This document shows, one piece after another, positions 24,929 to 33,373 of a DNA stretch of 64,000 nucleotides. The position numbers were made by a program, and so were the translations under genes. The notes under the pieces were generated by a model. That model was not told the origin of the DNA. It saw only the letters and a list, made by a program, of their open reading frames with translations, and searched no databases. How positions within the stretch are numbered: the stretch's first letter is position 1; each line of letters opens with the position of its first letter. This DNA comes from W0P28-013 sp963659365. GTDB lineage: Bacteria; Bacteroidota; Bacteroidia; Bacteroidales; Paludibacteraceae. The DNA lies in the NCBI GenBank assembly GCA_963659365.1, contig CAVKTI010000001.1, positions 1-64,000 of the forward strand, read 5' to 3'.

Positions 24929-26851
24929 ATGGCAGAAAAAAAATTAAATCTTTTGGCCGATTTTCCGCCCATCTCCACGCAGGAGTGGCTGGACAAAATC
25001 ACGGTCGATCTCAAAGGAGCCGATTTCAACAAGAAGCTCGTTTGGCGTACCACAGAAGGCTTCAATGTGCAGCCTTTCTACCGTGCGGAAGACCTCGAAG
25101 GGCTGCAAACGCCCGATTCCGCACCCAGAAAATATCCTTTTGTGCGCGGCACGAAAGTGGATAACATTTGGCATGTGCGGCAGGACATCGACGCACACGA
25201 CGCTGCGGCAGCCAACGCCAAAGCACTCGATGTGCTGAACAAAGGCATCGACGCACTCGGGTTCAAACTCGACAAGAGCCAAGTCGGTGTCGACTACATC
25301 GCTACGCTGCTCAAAGGCATTTGCGCCGACTGCATCGAACTGAATTTCACGGTTTGCGTGCGCCGCGCTGCCGACCTTGTTCGTCTGCTGGCCGACTATT
25401 TCAAAAAAGCGGGCTACGACCTTGCTACGCTGCACGGCTCTATCAATTTCGACCCGATGAACCGTATGTTGCTGAAAGGCAAACGCCTCGACAAACAGAC
25501 GATTGCCGACTTGGCAAAAGGCGTGGTCGAAGCGGCGGCAGTGCTGCCAAAATACCGCGTTATCGGCGTAAATTCGGTAAGTCTGAACCACGCTGGTGCC
25601 TATTGCGCACAAGAACTCGGCTATGCGCTGGCTTGGGGCAATCAGTATATGGAGATGCTCACCGATGCTGGCGTTGATGCTGCCACGGCTGCACGCGCCA
25701 TCAAATTCAATATGGGTGTGGGCGGCAACTATTTTATGGAGATTGCCAAATTCCGCGCCGCGCGCTTGCTATGGGCGAAAATAGTTCGCGCGTTTGAACC
25801 CATCTGCAACTGTGGCGACGACTGCTCCTGCGAAAAAGTCGATGGAAAATACTGCCCTTGCGCCATGAAAATGCACATTCACGCCGAAACATCGCTCTTC
25901 AACAAGACGATTTACGACGCGCATGTCAATCTGCTGCGCTCCGAAACCGAAGCGATGAGTGCCGTGCTGGGCGGTGTCGATTCGCTCACAGTCAATCCGT
26001 TCGATGTTACCTACAAACATTCCGACGACTTTTCGGAACGCATCGCACGCAACCAGCAACTGCTGCTCAAAGAGGAGTCGCACTTCGACAAGGTGGTCGA
26101 TCCTGCCGCTGGTTCGTACTACATCGAAACACTCACGGCCAACATTGCCGAACAAGCGTGGAAACTATTTTTGGAGATAGAGGACAACGGCGGATTTTTT
26201 GAAGCCGTAGCCAACGGCAAAGTGCAGGAAGATATGAAAGCCACCGCTGCCAAACGCCTGAAAGATGTGTCGGCGCGCAAAGAGATTCTGCTCGGCACCA
26301 ACCAGTTCCCGAATTTCAACGAGAAAGCCGCCGACAAAATCGTGCTTGAACAAGGCGACTGCCGTTGCGCTTGCGCCACCGAGGGCGGTTTGGAAGTCCT
26401 GCCGCATGTGCGTGCAGCGCAGGAGTTCGAATCCTTGCGCCTCGCCACCGAGCGTTCGAGCAAACGCCCCAAAGCGTTCATGCTCACCATCGGCAATTTG
26501 GCCATGCGCTTGGCACGCGCACAGTTCTCGTGCAACTTCTTTGCTTGCGCTGGCTACGAAGTCATCGACAACCTCGGTTTCGACACTGTAGAAGATGGTG
26601 TAGCCGCAGCCCGCAAGGCTGGTGCCGACATCATTGTGCTCTGCTCGAGCGACGACGAATACGCCGACTTTGCGCTCGCAGCCTACAAAGCCATCGGCAG
26701 CGGCAAAGAGATTTTCGTTGTGGCTGGCGCACCCGCCTGCATGGAAGACCTACAAAAACTCGGCATCGAAAACTTCATTCATGTACGAGCGAATGTTCTT
26801 GACACGCTGAAAAAGTTTAATGAGCAGTTGTTAGAAACAAGTAGCAAGTAG
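24929..26851 (+). CDS. mutA: methylmalonyl-CoA mutase small (beta) subunit
   Basis: A 640-residue partner of MutB, interconverting succinyl-CoA and methylmalonyl-CoA on the propionate pathway. It has the TIM-barrel region (GDCRCACATEGG precedes the linker) and a C-terminal cobalamin-binding-like fold that lacks DxHxxG, as expected for the non-catalytic subunit. Unusual is a Cys-rich segment at ~291-314 (CNCGDDCSCEKVDGKYCPC) in the barrel and a second Cys-rich stretch CRCAC near 477. These look like metal-binding loops. The last codons (ETSSK-stop) are supplied by an AGTAGCAAG repeat, suggesting that the 3' end was altered by repeat insertion. Confidence 0.92.
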   Translation: MAEKKLNLLADFPPISTQEWLDKITVDLKGADFNKKLVWRTTEGFNVQPFYRAEDLEGLQTPDSAPRKYPFVRGTKVDNIWHVRQDIDAHDAAAANAKALDVLNKGIDALGFKLDKSQVGVDYIATLLKGICADCIELNFTVCVRRAADLVRLLADYFKKAGYDLATLHGSINFDPMNRMLLKGKRLDKQTIADLAKGVVEAAAVLPKYRVIGVNSVSLNHAGAYCAQELGYALAWGNQYMEMLTDAGVDAATAARAIKFNMGVGGNYFMEIAKFRAARLLWAKIVRAFEPICNCGDDCSCEKVDGKYCPCAMKMHIHAETSLFNKTIYDAHVNLLRSETEAMSAVLGGVDSLTVNPFDVTYKHSDDFSERIARNQQLLLKEESHFDKVVDPAAGSYYIETLTANIAEQAWKLFLEIEDNGGFFEAVANGKVQEDMKATAAKRLKDVSARKEILLGTNQFPNFNEKAADKIVLEQGDCRCACATEGGLEVLPHVRAAQEFESLRLATERSSKRPKAFMLTIGNLAMRLARAQFSCNFFACAGYEVIDNLGFDTVEDGVAAARKAGADIIVLCSSDDEYADFALAAYKAIGSGKEIFVVAGAPACMEDLQKLGIENFIHVRANVLDTLKKFNEQLLETSSK

Positions 26852-27298
26852 CAAGAAGCAAGACTTTTGAGGCAATGATACACAACTTTAAGGATTTGAA
26901 AGTGTGGCAAAAAGCCATGATTTTGGTAAAAGAGGTCTATTTGCAAACTACAAATTTTCCCAAAGCCGAAACTTATGGCCTCGTGTCGCAAATTCAACGA
27001 GCGGCAGTTTCAATCCCTGCCAATATCGCTGAAGGCGCAGGACGCGATAGCGACAAAGAATTCTCCCGTTTTCTAGACATTGCCAATGGGTCTGCATTTG
27101 AACTTGAAACACTATTATTATTGTCTGTTGATTTACAATTCCTTACAGAAGATGTACACTTGTGTTTATCGAAAGGGATTGTAGAAATTCAGAGAATGAT
27201 TTACGGACTGAAACAAAAACTTAATTTGAATTAGCAACACACAACTTGCACTATTATCCTTTTACAAGGCGAATTCTTGCGACTTGCTACTTGCTACT
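26840..27298. mobile_element. S23-gene cassette bounded by 23-bp inverted repeats
   Basis: AGTAGCAAGTAGCAAG-AAGCAAG (26840-26862) is inverted as CTTGCGA-CTTGCTACTTGCTACT (27276-27298), matching at 21 of 23 positions. The enclosed segment carries only the four-helix-bundle gene and separates mutA from mutB. The left repeat contains the mutA stop codon. Confidence 0.65.
26875..27234 (+). CDS. four-helix-bundle protein (S23/23S-IVS family)
   Basis: A 119-residue all-helical protein: MIHNFKDLKVWQKAMILVKE, YGLVSQIQRAAVSIPANIAEGAGR and EFSRFLDIANGSAFELETLL are hallmark blocks. The family is named for a protein encoded in intervening sequences inserted into 23S rRNA helices of Leptospira and others; homologues also occur as bAvd, the accessory protein of diversity-generating retroelements, but no reverse transcriptase is present here. 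Function in this setting is unknown; an RNA-binding pentamer is the family precedent. It interrupts mutA-mutB and sits between inverted repeats. Its codons are more AT-rich than those of mutA and mutB, consistent with insertion. Confidence 0.88.
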   Translation: MIHNFKDLKVWQKAMILVKEVYLQTTNFPKAETYGLVSQIQRAAVSIPANIAEGAGRDSDKEFSRFLDIANGSAFELETLLLLSVDLQFLTEDVHLCLSKGIVEIQRMIYGLKQKLNLN

Positions 27299-27314
27299 CA
27301 TATCTAAAAGAATT

Positions 27315-29459
27315 ATGAAACCCAATTTCAAAGATATTGACATCAAACAGGTTCCCGCTTCGGAGGCGAAGGCGGCGAACACCGAAAATTGGCTCACACC
27401 CGAACAGATTCCTGTGAAGCCGATTTACACCAAAAAGGACCTCGAAGGTCTTGAACATCTGAACTATGCGGCTGGTCTGCCGCCGTTCTTGCGCGGTCCA
27501 TACAGCGGCATGTACCCGATGCGTCCGTGGACTATCCGCCAGTACGCTGGCTTCTCTACCGCCGAAGAGTCGAACGCTTTCTACCGCCGCAACTTGGCGA
27601 GCGGACAAAAAGGCCTTTCGGTGGCATTCGACTTGGCCACACACCGCGGCTACGATGCCGACCACGAACGCGTTGTGGGCGATGTGGGCAAAGCGGGCGT
27701 TTCTATCTGCTCGGTCGAGGATATGAAAGTGCTGTTCGACGGCATTCCACTGAACAAAATGTCGGTGTCGATGACGATGAACGGTGCCGTGCTGCCCATT
27801 TTGGCGTTCTACATCAACGCAGGACTGGAGCAGGGCGCAAAACTCGAAGAGATGGCTGGCACCATTCAAAACGACATTCTCAAAGAGTTTATGGTGCGCA
27901 ACACCTACATCTATCCGCCCAAATTCTCGATGAAAATTATCGCCGACATTTTCGAATACACTTCGAAAAATATGCCGAAGTTCAACTCTATTTCGATTTC
28001 GGGCTACCACATGCAAGAGGCGGGCGCTACGGCCGACATCGAGTTGGCCTACACGCTGGCCGACGGCCTCGAATACCTGCGCACTGGCGTGAACGCTGGC
28101 ATGGATGTCGATGCGTTTGCGCCGCGTCTGTCGTTCTTCTGGGCTATCGGCACCAACCATTTTATGGAGATTGCCAAAATGCGTGCTGGTCGTCTGCTCT
28201 GGGCAAAAATTGTGAAGAGTTTCGGCGCAAAAAATCCGAAATCGCTGGCACTGCGCACACACAGCCAAACATCGGGTTGGTCGCTCACCGAGCAGGACCC
28301 ATTCAACAATGTTGGGCGCACCTGTATCGAGGCGATGGGCGCAGCACTTGGCCACACGCAGTCGCTCCACACCAACGCCCTCGACGAAGCCATTGCGCTG
28401 CCAACCGATTTTTCGGCGCGTATTGCGCGTAATACGCAGATTTACATTCAGGAAGAGACCAAAATTTGCAAACAGATCGACCCGTGGGCTGGTTCGTACT
28501 ACATCGAGGCACTCACCAACGAGTTGGCCGAAAAGGCGTGGGATCACATTCAAGAGATCGAAAAATTGGGCGGTATGGCCGCTGCCATCGAAACAGGCAT
28601 TCCGAAAATGCGTATCGAAGAGGCTGCCGCACGCACCCAAGCACGCATCGACTCGGGCGTGCAGAAGATTATCGGTGTGAACGAGTACCGCTTGGAACAC
28701 GAAGACCCGATTGACATTCTCGAAATCGACAACACCGCCGTGCGCGAACAGCAGATTGCTCGCTTGAAAGAGTTGCGCGCACACCGCGACGAGAAAGCCG
28801 TGCGCGAATCTTTGGCCGCCATCACCGCGTGTGTCAAAGAGTTCAACGAAGGCCGCAAGAGCAGCGAAAACCTGCTCGATTTGGCAGTGAAAGCCGCCAG
28901 CGTGCGTGCCACCTTGGGCGAAATTTCCGATGCCTGCGAAGCCATCGTAGGCCGTTACAAAGCAACCATTAGAACAATTTCAGGAGTGTATAGTGCAGGA
29001 ACCAAAAACGACGCAGAGTTCAAAAAAGCCTGCGAAATGACTGCGGCATTTGCCAAACGCGAAGGCCGCCAACCGCGTATTATGATTGCCAAAATGGGGC
29101 AGGACGGCCACGACCGCGGAGCCAAAGTGGTTGCCACGGGCTATGCCGACTGCGGATTCGATGTGGATATGGGGCCGCTGTTCCAAACGCCAGCCGAAGC
29201 CGCCAAGCAAGCCGTCGAAAACGATGTGCATATCTTGGGCGTGTCGTCGCTGGCAGCAGGCCACAAGACGCTCATTCCGCAGGTAATCGCCGAACTGAAA
29301 AAACTCGGTCGCGAGGACATCATCGTAACCGCTGGCGGCGTTATTCCAGCGCAGGACTACGACTTCCTCTACCGTGCTGGCGTGGCGGCCATCTTCGGTC
29401 CTGGCACGCGTATTCCCTACTCGGCCATCAAGATGATGGAAATTCTGAACGCCGAATAA
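27315..29459 (+). CDS. mutB: methylmalonyl-CoA mutase large (alpha) subunit
   Basis: Catalytic 714-residue adenosylcobalamin-dependent mutase. The substrate-binding TIM barrel contains GPYSGMYPMRPWTIRQYAGF, FDLATHRGYDADH and ISGYHMQEAGA; the C-terminal domain has the base-off cobalamin signature DGHDRGAKVVA, the matching serine/glycine loops GVSSLAAGHKT and TAGGVIP. Length is standard. The start MKPNFKDIDIK (27315) follows 17 bases after the cassette inverted repeat; the longer frame from 27246 is translated repeat DNA. With MutA it probably links succinate and propionate formation. Confidence 0.97.
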   Translation: MKPNFKDIDIKQVPASEAKAANTENWLTPEQIPVKPIYTKKDLEGLEHLNYAAGLPPFLRGPYSGMYPMRPWTIRQYAGFSTAEESNAFYRRNLASGQKGLSVAFDLATHRGYDADHERVVGDVGKAGVSICSVEDMKVLFDGIPLNKMSVSMTMNGAVLPILAFYINAGLEQGAKLEEMAGTIQNDILKEFMVRNTYIYPPKFSMKIIADIFEYTSKNMPKFNSISISGYHMQEAGATADIELAYTLADGLEYLRTGVNAGMDVDAFAPRLSFFWAIGTNHFMEIAKMRAGRLLWAKIVKSFGAKNPKSLALRTHSQTSGWSLTEQDPFNNVGRTCIEAMGAALGHTQSLHTNALDEAIALPTDFSARIARNTQIYIQEETKICKQIDPWAGSYYIEALTNELAEKAWDHIQEIEKLGGMAAAIETGIPKMRIEEAAARTQARIDSGVQKIIGVNEYRLEHEDPIDILEIDNTAVREQQIARLKELRAHRDEKAVRESLAAITACVKEFNEGRKSSENLLDLAVKAASVRATLGEISDACEAIVGRYKATIRTISGVYSAGTKNDAEFKKACEMTAAFAKREGRQPRIMIAKMGQDGHDRGAKVVATGYADCGFDVDMGPLFQTPAEAAKQAVENDVHILGVSSLAAGHKTLIPQVIAELKKLGREDIIVTAGGVIPAQDYDFLYRAGVAAIFGPGTRIPYSAIKMMEILNAE

Positions 29460-29482
29460 TCGTCTGATTTTCAGCCGATTCC

Positions 29483-29522
29483 AACACAAGCGGACCCCCA
29501 AAATTGAGAGTCCGCTTGTGTT
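29483..29522 (+). terminator. terminator after mutB
   Basis: AACACAAGCGGAC (29483-29495) pairs perfectly with GTCCGCTTGTGTT (29510-29522), a 13-bp stem with a 14-base loop, 24 bases after the mutB stop. The U tract is weak. Confidence 0.7.
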
Positions 29523-29684
29523 AGTGCCAATTTGTTTGCTGTCAGCAGAAATGCGCGGACGACACATATTTGCCCACCACAAAAGAATTGTCTAACTGTA
29601 TCATATTCAGTTGATTAGGTGGCGTAATATTTCCCAATATATGCAACAACCAAATGCACCCCCAAGAGCGCATTTTGTTGTAAG

Positions 29685-29711
29685 AAGTGCGCTACATTTA
29701 TGTACGCACTT
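29685..29711 (-). terminator. terminator of the PKD lipoprotein gene
   Basis: AAGTGCG-C-TACA and TGTACGCACTT form an 11-bp stem with one bulged C and a 4-base loop, 18 bases beyond the minus-strand stop codon at 29729. Confidence 0.55.
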
Positions 29712-29728
29712 TATAGAGTTGTCGGAAT

Positions 29729-30433
29729 TTATTTCCAAATAAATTGGCAACTGATTTGATTTCCATCAACTTCCGACCATGTCAATTCGGTTGGATATTT
29801 ACTCAATAGTGTACTCGTGTAAAACTTAAAACCAGCGAGTTTTGTACCATTTCCTGAATTACTATTACTGTAATACACATTTATCATATACCAGTCATCA
29901 TCAGCAAGTCCATTCATCAAAACAGGACTCGACAATGTAAATTGATATGGTAAATTTGCCGTTGATATTAGTTTGTAGGTAGAATTTACCCATGTTGTTG
30001 TAAATAGATCATCGTCTATTAATTTGAACTTGATATACTTATTGTTTACCGACAATTTTTTGTATGTTACACCAGCAAAGTAACATTTTGTCGGAGCCTC
30101 TACGGTTACATTTTTTGAAACAGAAGACCGATTGCCCATTTGACTAGTTACCGTCAAAGTAATTTTGTAAACGCCGATGCCGTTGTATTTATGGGTCGGA
30201 TTCTGCTGCGTTGATGTATTCCCATCACCAAAATCCCAGTGATAATAATACGCATTTTCGGAGTTATTGGTAAGAACAACCGTCAAAGGTTGTTGAACTT
30301 TTACCGAAAAATTTGCCATTGGGGTAGTACTTGGATTCGATGGATTGTTTGTCCAATAATACGACGAATCGGGGTCTTCTTTGCAAGCCGTACAACAAAC
30401 GACTAACGCAATACAATAGATGATTTTCTTCAT
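29729..30433 (-). CDS. PKD-domain lipoprotein
   Basis: A 234-residue lipoprotein: signal MKKIIYCIALVVCCTAC with lipobox Cys17. Residues ~45-115 form one PKD domain (VVLTNNSENAYYYHWDFGDGNTSTQQNPTH, YKITLTVTSQMG). The C-terminal ~110 residues (CYFAGVTYKKLSVNNKYIKF onward) resemble no family I know, with an aromatic beta-rich look. PKD domains mediate protein or carbohydrate contacts at the cell surface. The start at 30433 is chosen at the signal peptide. Codon usage is clearly more AT-rich than in the neighbouring housekeeping genes. It follows the glycine-zipper protein gene by 25 bases, so both are probably one operon. Confidence 0.8.
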   Translation of the reverse strand: MKKIIYCIALVVCCTACKEDPDSSYYWTNNPSNPSTTPMANFSVKVQQPLTVVLTNNSENAYYYHWDFGDGNTSTQQNPTHKYNGIGVYKITLTVTSQMGNRSSVSKNVTVEAPTKCYFAGVTYKKLSVNNKYIKFKLIDDDLFTTTWVNSTYKLISTANLPYQFTLSSPVLMNGLADDDWYMINVYYSNSNSGNGTKLAGFKFYTSTLLSKYPTELTWSEVDGNQISCQFIWK

Positions 30434-30458
30434 AAGTGCATTTTTATGGTTAAACAAT

Positions 30459-31235
30459 TTAGAAATTCAAGGCAAGCCCCAGTCCTGTTTGGCTCACATT
30501 CAGGCTCAATGCCAACTGGGAAGCGCAGTTTTCGTTGTATGTGTCGATAGATTTACGCTCGTTTTTTAGTCCAACGACAAGCAGAGGAATAGCGACCGAA
30601 CAAGTAACCACACTAACGACATCCAGCGCAATAGAGGCTTCGGGCGAAGTGCCCAACATACAAAGTCCTCCTATCAAACAGCCGCCACCAATGCCCGTAA
30701 AGACAGCACCTGCAATGGCACAACGCTCTGCTTTTTTGTACTTTTGATATGCTACAGGACAGTTTTTCTCCAATATGCGCACATACTCCTTTGCCGATAT
30801 ATAGCGTCCTTGGAAAACAAATTCTCCATCATCGCGATAGATATAGCCCAACGCTTCGTCTGAAGTGGAGGCGTTAAAAACGCTTTTCTTTTTTTCTGCC
30901 GATGGATTGTACGGCGTTTGTTGCGTGGTGGTGGTTGCTGGTGTCGAACGCACGGTTGGCATCTGTTGGGTTGTCGTTTGTGCGGTTTGTGCCGTTTCTT
31001 TTTTGTTGAACACCTGCACCTCGCCGTTTTTGAAGATGATGGCACTCAGGTCGCTCACGCCGATGACAAAGGTCGGCCCATCTTGGAAACTCCACTTTTT
31101 GTAGCGAATTTCGGTGGGCGACACCTCGGTAATCAATGCCTCGATGCGCTCGGCTTTGGCGGTAACGATGATGTCCTGCGCCGACAAAACTGCGCAAAAC
31201 GCCGCGCAACAGAGTAGGGTAAATAGTTTTTTCAT
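30459..31235 (-). CDS. exported protein with C-terminal glycine-zipper helices
   Basis: A 258-residue protein with a signal peptide (MKKLFTLLCCAAFCAVLSA). The N-terminal domain (IIVTAKAERIEALITEVSPTEIRYKKW, SDLSAIIFKNGEVQVF) is common in Bacteroidota hypotheticals and reads like a small beta-sheet module. A Gln/Thr/Pro-rich linker (~80-112) follows. The C-terminal part has two Gly-rich hydrophobic helices (IAGAVFTGIGGGCLIGGLCM and VVTCSVAIPLLVVGL). It is probably membrane-inserted; function unknown. Confidence 0.7.
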   Translation of the reverse strand: MKKLFTLLCCAAFCAVLSAQDIIVTAKAERIEALITEVSPTEIRYKKWSFQDGPTFVIGVSDLSAIIFKNGEVQVFNKKETAQTAQTTTQQMPTVRSTPATTTTQQTPYNPSAEKKKSVFNASTSDEALGYIYRDDGEFVFQGRYISAKEYVRILEKNCPVAYQKYKKAERCAIAGAVFTGIGGGCLIGGLCMLGTSPEASIALDVVSVVTCSVAIPLLVVGLKNERKSIDTYNENCASQLALSLNVSQTGLGLALNF

Positions 31236-31661
31236 GGTCGTTTTTATTTTTGTTGATTTGGTTATTTTTAGTTGATTAGTTGATCGGTTGATTGGTCGTT
31301 AAAAAAGTTGATAAGTTAAAAGGTTTAAGGAGTTCAACCATATTTTCATTTCTAACTAAAAATTCCTATAACCTATTATTCATTTTTCATTGTTAATTAT
31401 TCATTTGGGGGGTCGTAGCCCCCTTTCCCATTTCCCCCGAAGGGGGAAAGGCAATTGAATTATTGAATTATTGATTCATTGAGTTATTTTTCCAACCTCG
31501 CCGCCTAATTCATAATTCTAAATTCTTAATTGTAACTTGCTGATTATCAGTAAGTTGCCCCCCCCCCCAATTTTTGCATGGAGGAGGGCATTTGTTGCAC
31601 TTTTATGCTGACAAAGGTATGTCTTTTGTTTTGCTCTACCAAATTTTTTCGGCGTAAAAAT
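31236..31661. repeat. repeat spacer with C tract
   Basis: No gene seen. GTTGATNR octamers (31269-31318); CCCCCTTTCCCATTTCCCCC and GGGGGAAAGG arms (31420-31451), which match GGGGGACATGGGAAAGGGGG at 49128-49147 in reverse; TTGAATTATTGA units; and an 11-C homopolymer at 31558-31568. Confidence 0.6.
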
Positions 31662-31802
31662 CTATCGGCAGTAAAAATAGTCAATCATCGGGCGGTGCAA
31701 GTAGGCAGAACTGGCGGTGTCGTCGTCGAGCAGCCAGCGGCGGTTGTCCGCATCGAGCGCCCACAACTGCCCAGCCTCGTAGTCGTGCACCCAATACTCC
31801 AT
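31662..31802 (-). pseudogene. possible C-terminal gene remnant (46 codons)
   Basis: The minus-strand frame reads MEYWVHDYEAGQLWALDADN then RRWLLDDDTASSAYLHRPMI and stops at 31662. The frame continues upstream of the ATG (CEILLPRFPA) without a start, which suggests the 3' end of a decayed gene. The composition is protein-like (Trp, Tyr, Asp-rich) and no other frame here is. It could also be a 46-aa small protein; no promoter is seen. Confidence 0.3.
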
Positions 31803-31871
31803 CGCTGGGAAGCGCGGCAGCAAAATTTCGCACTTGCGGATTTGTGAAAATGGGGGAGAGAACAGGTGGTC

Positions 31872-33359
31872 TTACCCCTCTATCTGCAGTGTTTTGTAGG
31901 TCTCTTTTAGGGCTGTTTGGTCGTCGGTGATGATGAGTAGTTTGTCGCCTTCGTGCAGCACGGTTTTGCCTGTGGGAACAAAAAATTTGTCGCCACGCTT
32001 CACCATTACTACCAGCGTTTTGTCGGGCAAGCTCCAATCCATTAGGTGGTTGCCGCGCTCCAATACTTTGCCCGTTACGGTGATTTCGGTGGTTACCGAT
32101 TTTATCTCGTCCGAAAAATCGACATCAAAATCTTCCAACCCTTTCAGGTCGTCGGTCTCGTCGTCGAGTTTGAGCCACTTGGCCACAATGGGCAGCGAAG
32201 TGCCTTGCACCAGCAGCGACACCAGCGTGCAGAAGAAAACGATGTTGAAAATGAGGCGCGCGCGTGGCACATCGGCCGCCAACGGCAAGATGGCAAAGAT
32301 AATCGGCACTGCGCCACGCAAGCCGCACCACGACACATAAATTTTGTCGCGCAACGCTATTTTGCGGAATGGCAGCAGCGAAAGCAGCACGCTTATCGGA
32401 CGCGAAACGAAAATCATTACCACGCTGATAATCAGACCGGGCAACCACACATCGAGCAGTTCGTGCGGATTGACCAGCAGACCCAAAGTCAAGAACATCA
32501 GCAACTGGAAGAGCCAAGTCAAACCGTTGAAAAAGCCCATGGTCGAGCGTTTGTGCTGAAACGACGAGTTGCCGATAATCAGACCGCCCACATAAACAGC
32601 CAGATAGCCGTTGCCTTTCATAAAGTAGGTGGCGGAAAAGATGAATATGCAGAAGGTGAATACCAAAATCGGGTAGAGCGAGGCGTTGTCGATTTTTATG
32701 CGATTGATAGCCCACACCGCCAATTTGCCAAACGCAAAACCGGCCAGCAAACCGATGCACAACTGCATGGCAATCATGCCAAGCACATACCACACACTGG
32801 GCGTAGTGCCTGCTTTCACAATGTCCATAAACACCAGCACCAGAATGTAGGCCATCGGGTCGTTGCTGCCGCTCTCGAGTTCGAGCGTGGGGCGCAGATT
32901 GTTTTTCAGGTGCAACCCTTTCGAGCGCAAAATGGCAAATACCGATGCCGAATCGGTAGACGACATGGTGCTAGCCAATAGGAGCGATGCCATCAGACCG
33001 ATGCCCGCCGCCTCCATAGTCAGACCCATGATGAGCCACACCAACACGCCCGTTATGAGCGACATCAGAGCCACGCCTACTGTAGCCAGCACCAAACCTT
33101 GCGCCGCCACAGGCTTGATTTCGGAGATTTTGGTGTCCATACCGCCCGAAAACAGAATGATACACAACGCCACCGTACCGATAGTTTGTGCCACATAGAT
33201 GTCCTCGAACTGAATGCCTAAACCATCGCTGCCGCACAGCATTCCGACCAGCAGAAAGAGCAACAACGCTGGCACACCAAACTTCGAACTGGCTTTACCA
33301 GCCATGATACTCAACAAAAATAGGACTGAAAGACCTAAAAGAATCAGTTCTAACGACAT
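31872..33359 (-). CDS. monovalent cation/H+ antiporter with RCK-C domain (CvrA/NhaP2-like)
   Basis: A 495-residue inner-membrane antiporter of the CPA1 type exchanging K+ or Na+ for protons. About twelve helices are seen, beginning MSLELILLGLSVLFLLSIMAG; the transport core includes the family motifs STDSASVFAIL and ELESGSNDPMAY, and GLRGAVPIIFAI. The C-terminal ~80 residues (ITVTGKVLERGNHLMDWSLP...GDKLLIITDD) are a TrkA-C/RCK-C regulatory domain, as in CvrA/NhaP2. The start at 33359 is set by the first helix; the longer frame overlaps the upstream nucleosidase gene. It lies 14 bases after that gene, on the same transcript. Confidence 0.9.
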   Translation of the reverse strand: MSLELILLGLSVLFLLSIMAGKASSKFGVPALLLFLLVGMLCGSDGLGIQFEDIYVAQTIGTVALCIILFSGGMDTKISEIKPVAAQGLVLATVGVALMSLITGVLVWLIMGLTMEAAGIGLMASLLLASTMSSTDSASVFAILRSKGLHLKNNLRPTLELESGSNDPMAYILVLVFMDIVKAGTTPSVWYVLGMIAMQLCIGLLAGFAFGKLAVWAINRIKIDNASLYPILVFTFCIFIFSATYFMKGNGYLAVYVGGLIIGNSSFQHKRSTMGFFNGLTWLFQLLMFLTLGLLVNPHELLDVWLPGLIISVVMIFVSRPISVLLSLLPFRKIALRDKIYVSWCGLRGAVPIIFAILPLAADVPRARLIFNIVFFCTLVSLLVQGTSLPIVAKWLKLDDETDDLKGLEDFDVDFSDEIKSVTTEITVTGKVLERGNHLMDWSLPDKTLVVMVKRGDKFFVPTGKTVLHEGDKLLIITDDQTALKETYKTLQIEG

Positions 33360-33373
33360 AAAAAAAACGGTTT

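Noticed and set aside
26875..27234. Accessory protein of a diversity-generating retroelement
   Set aside because: No reverse transcriptase, template repeat or variable repeat was found nearby.
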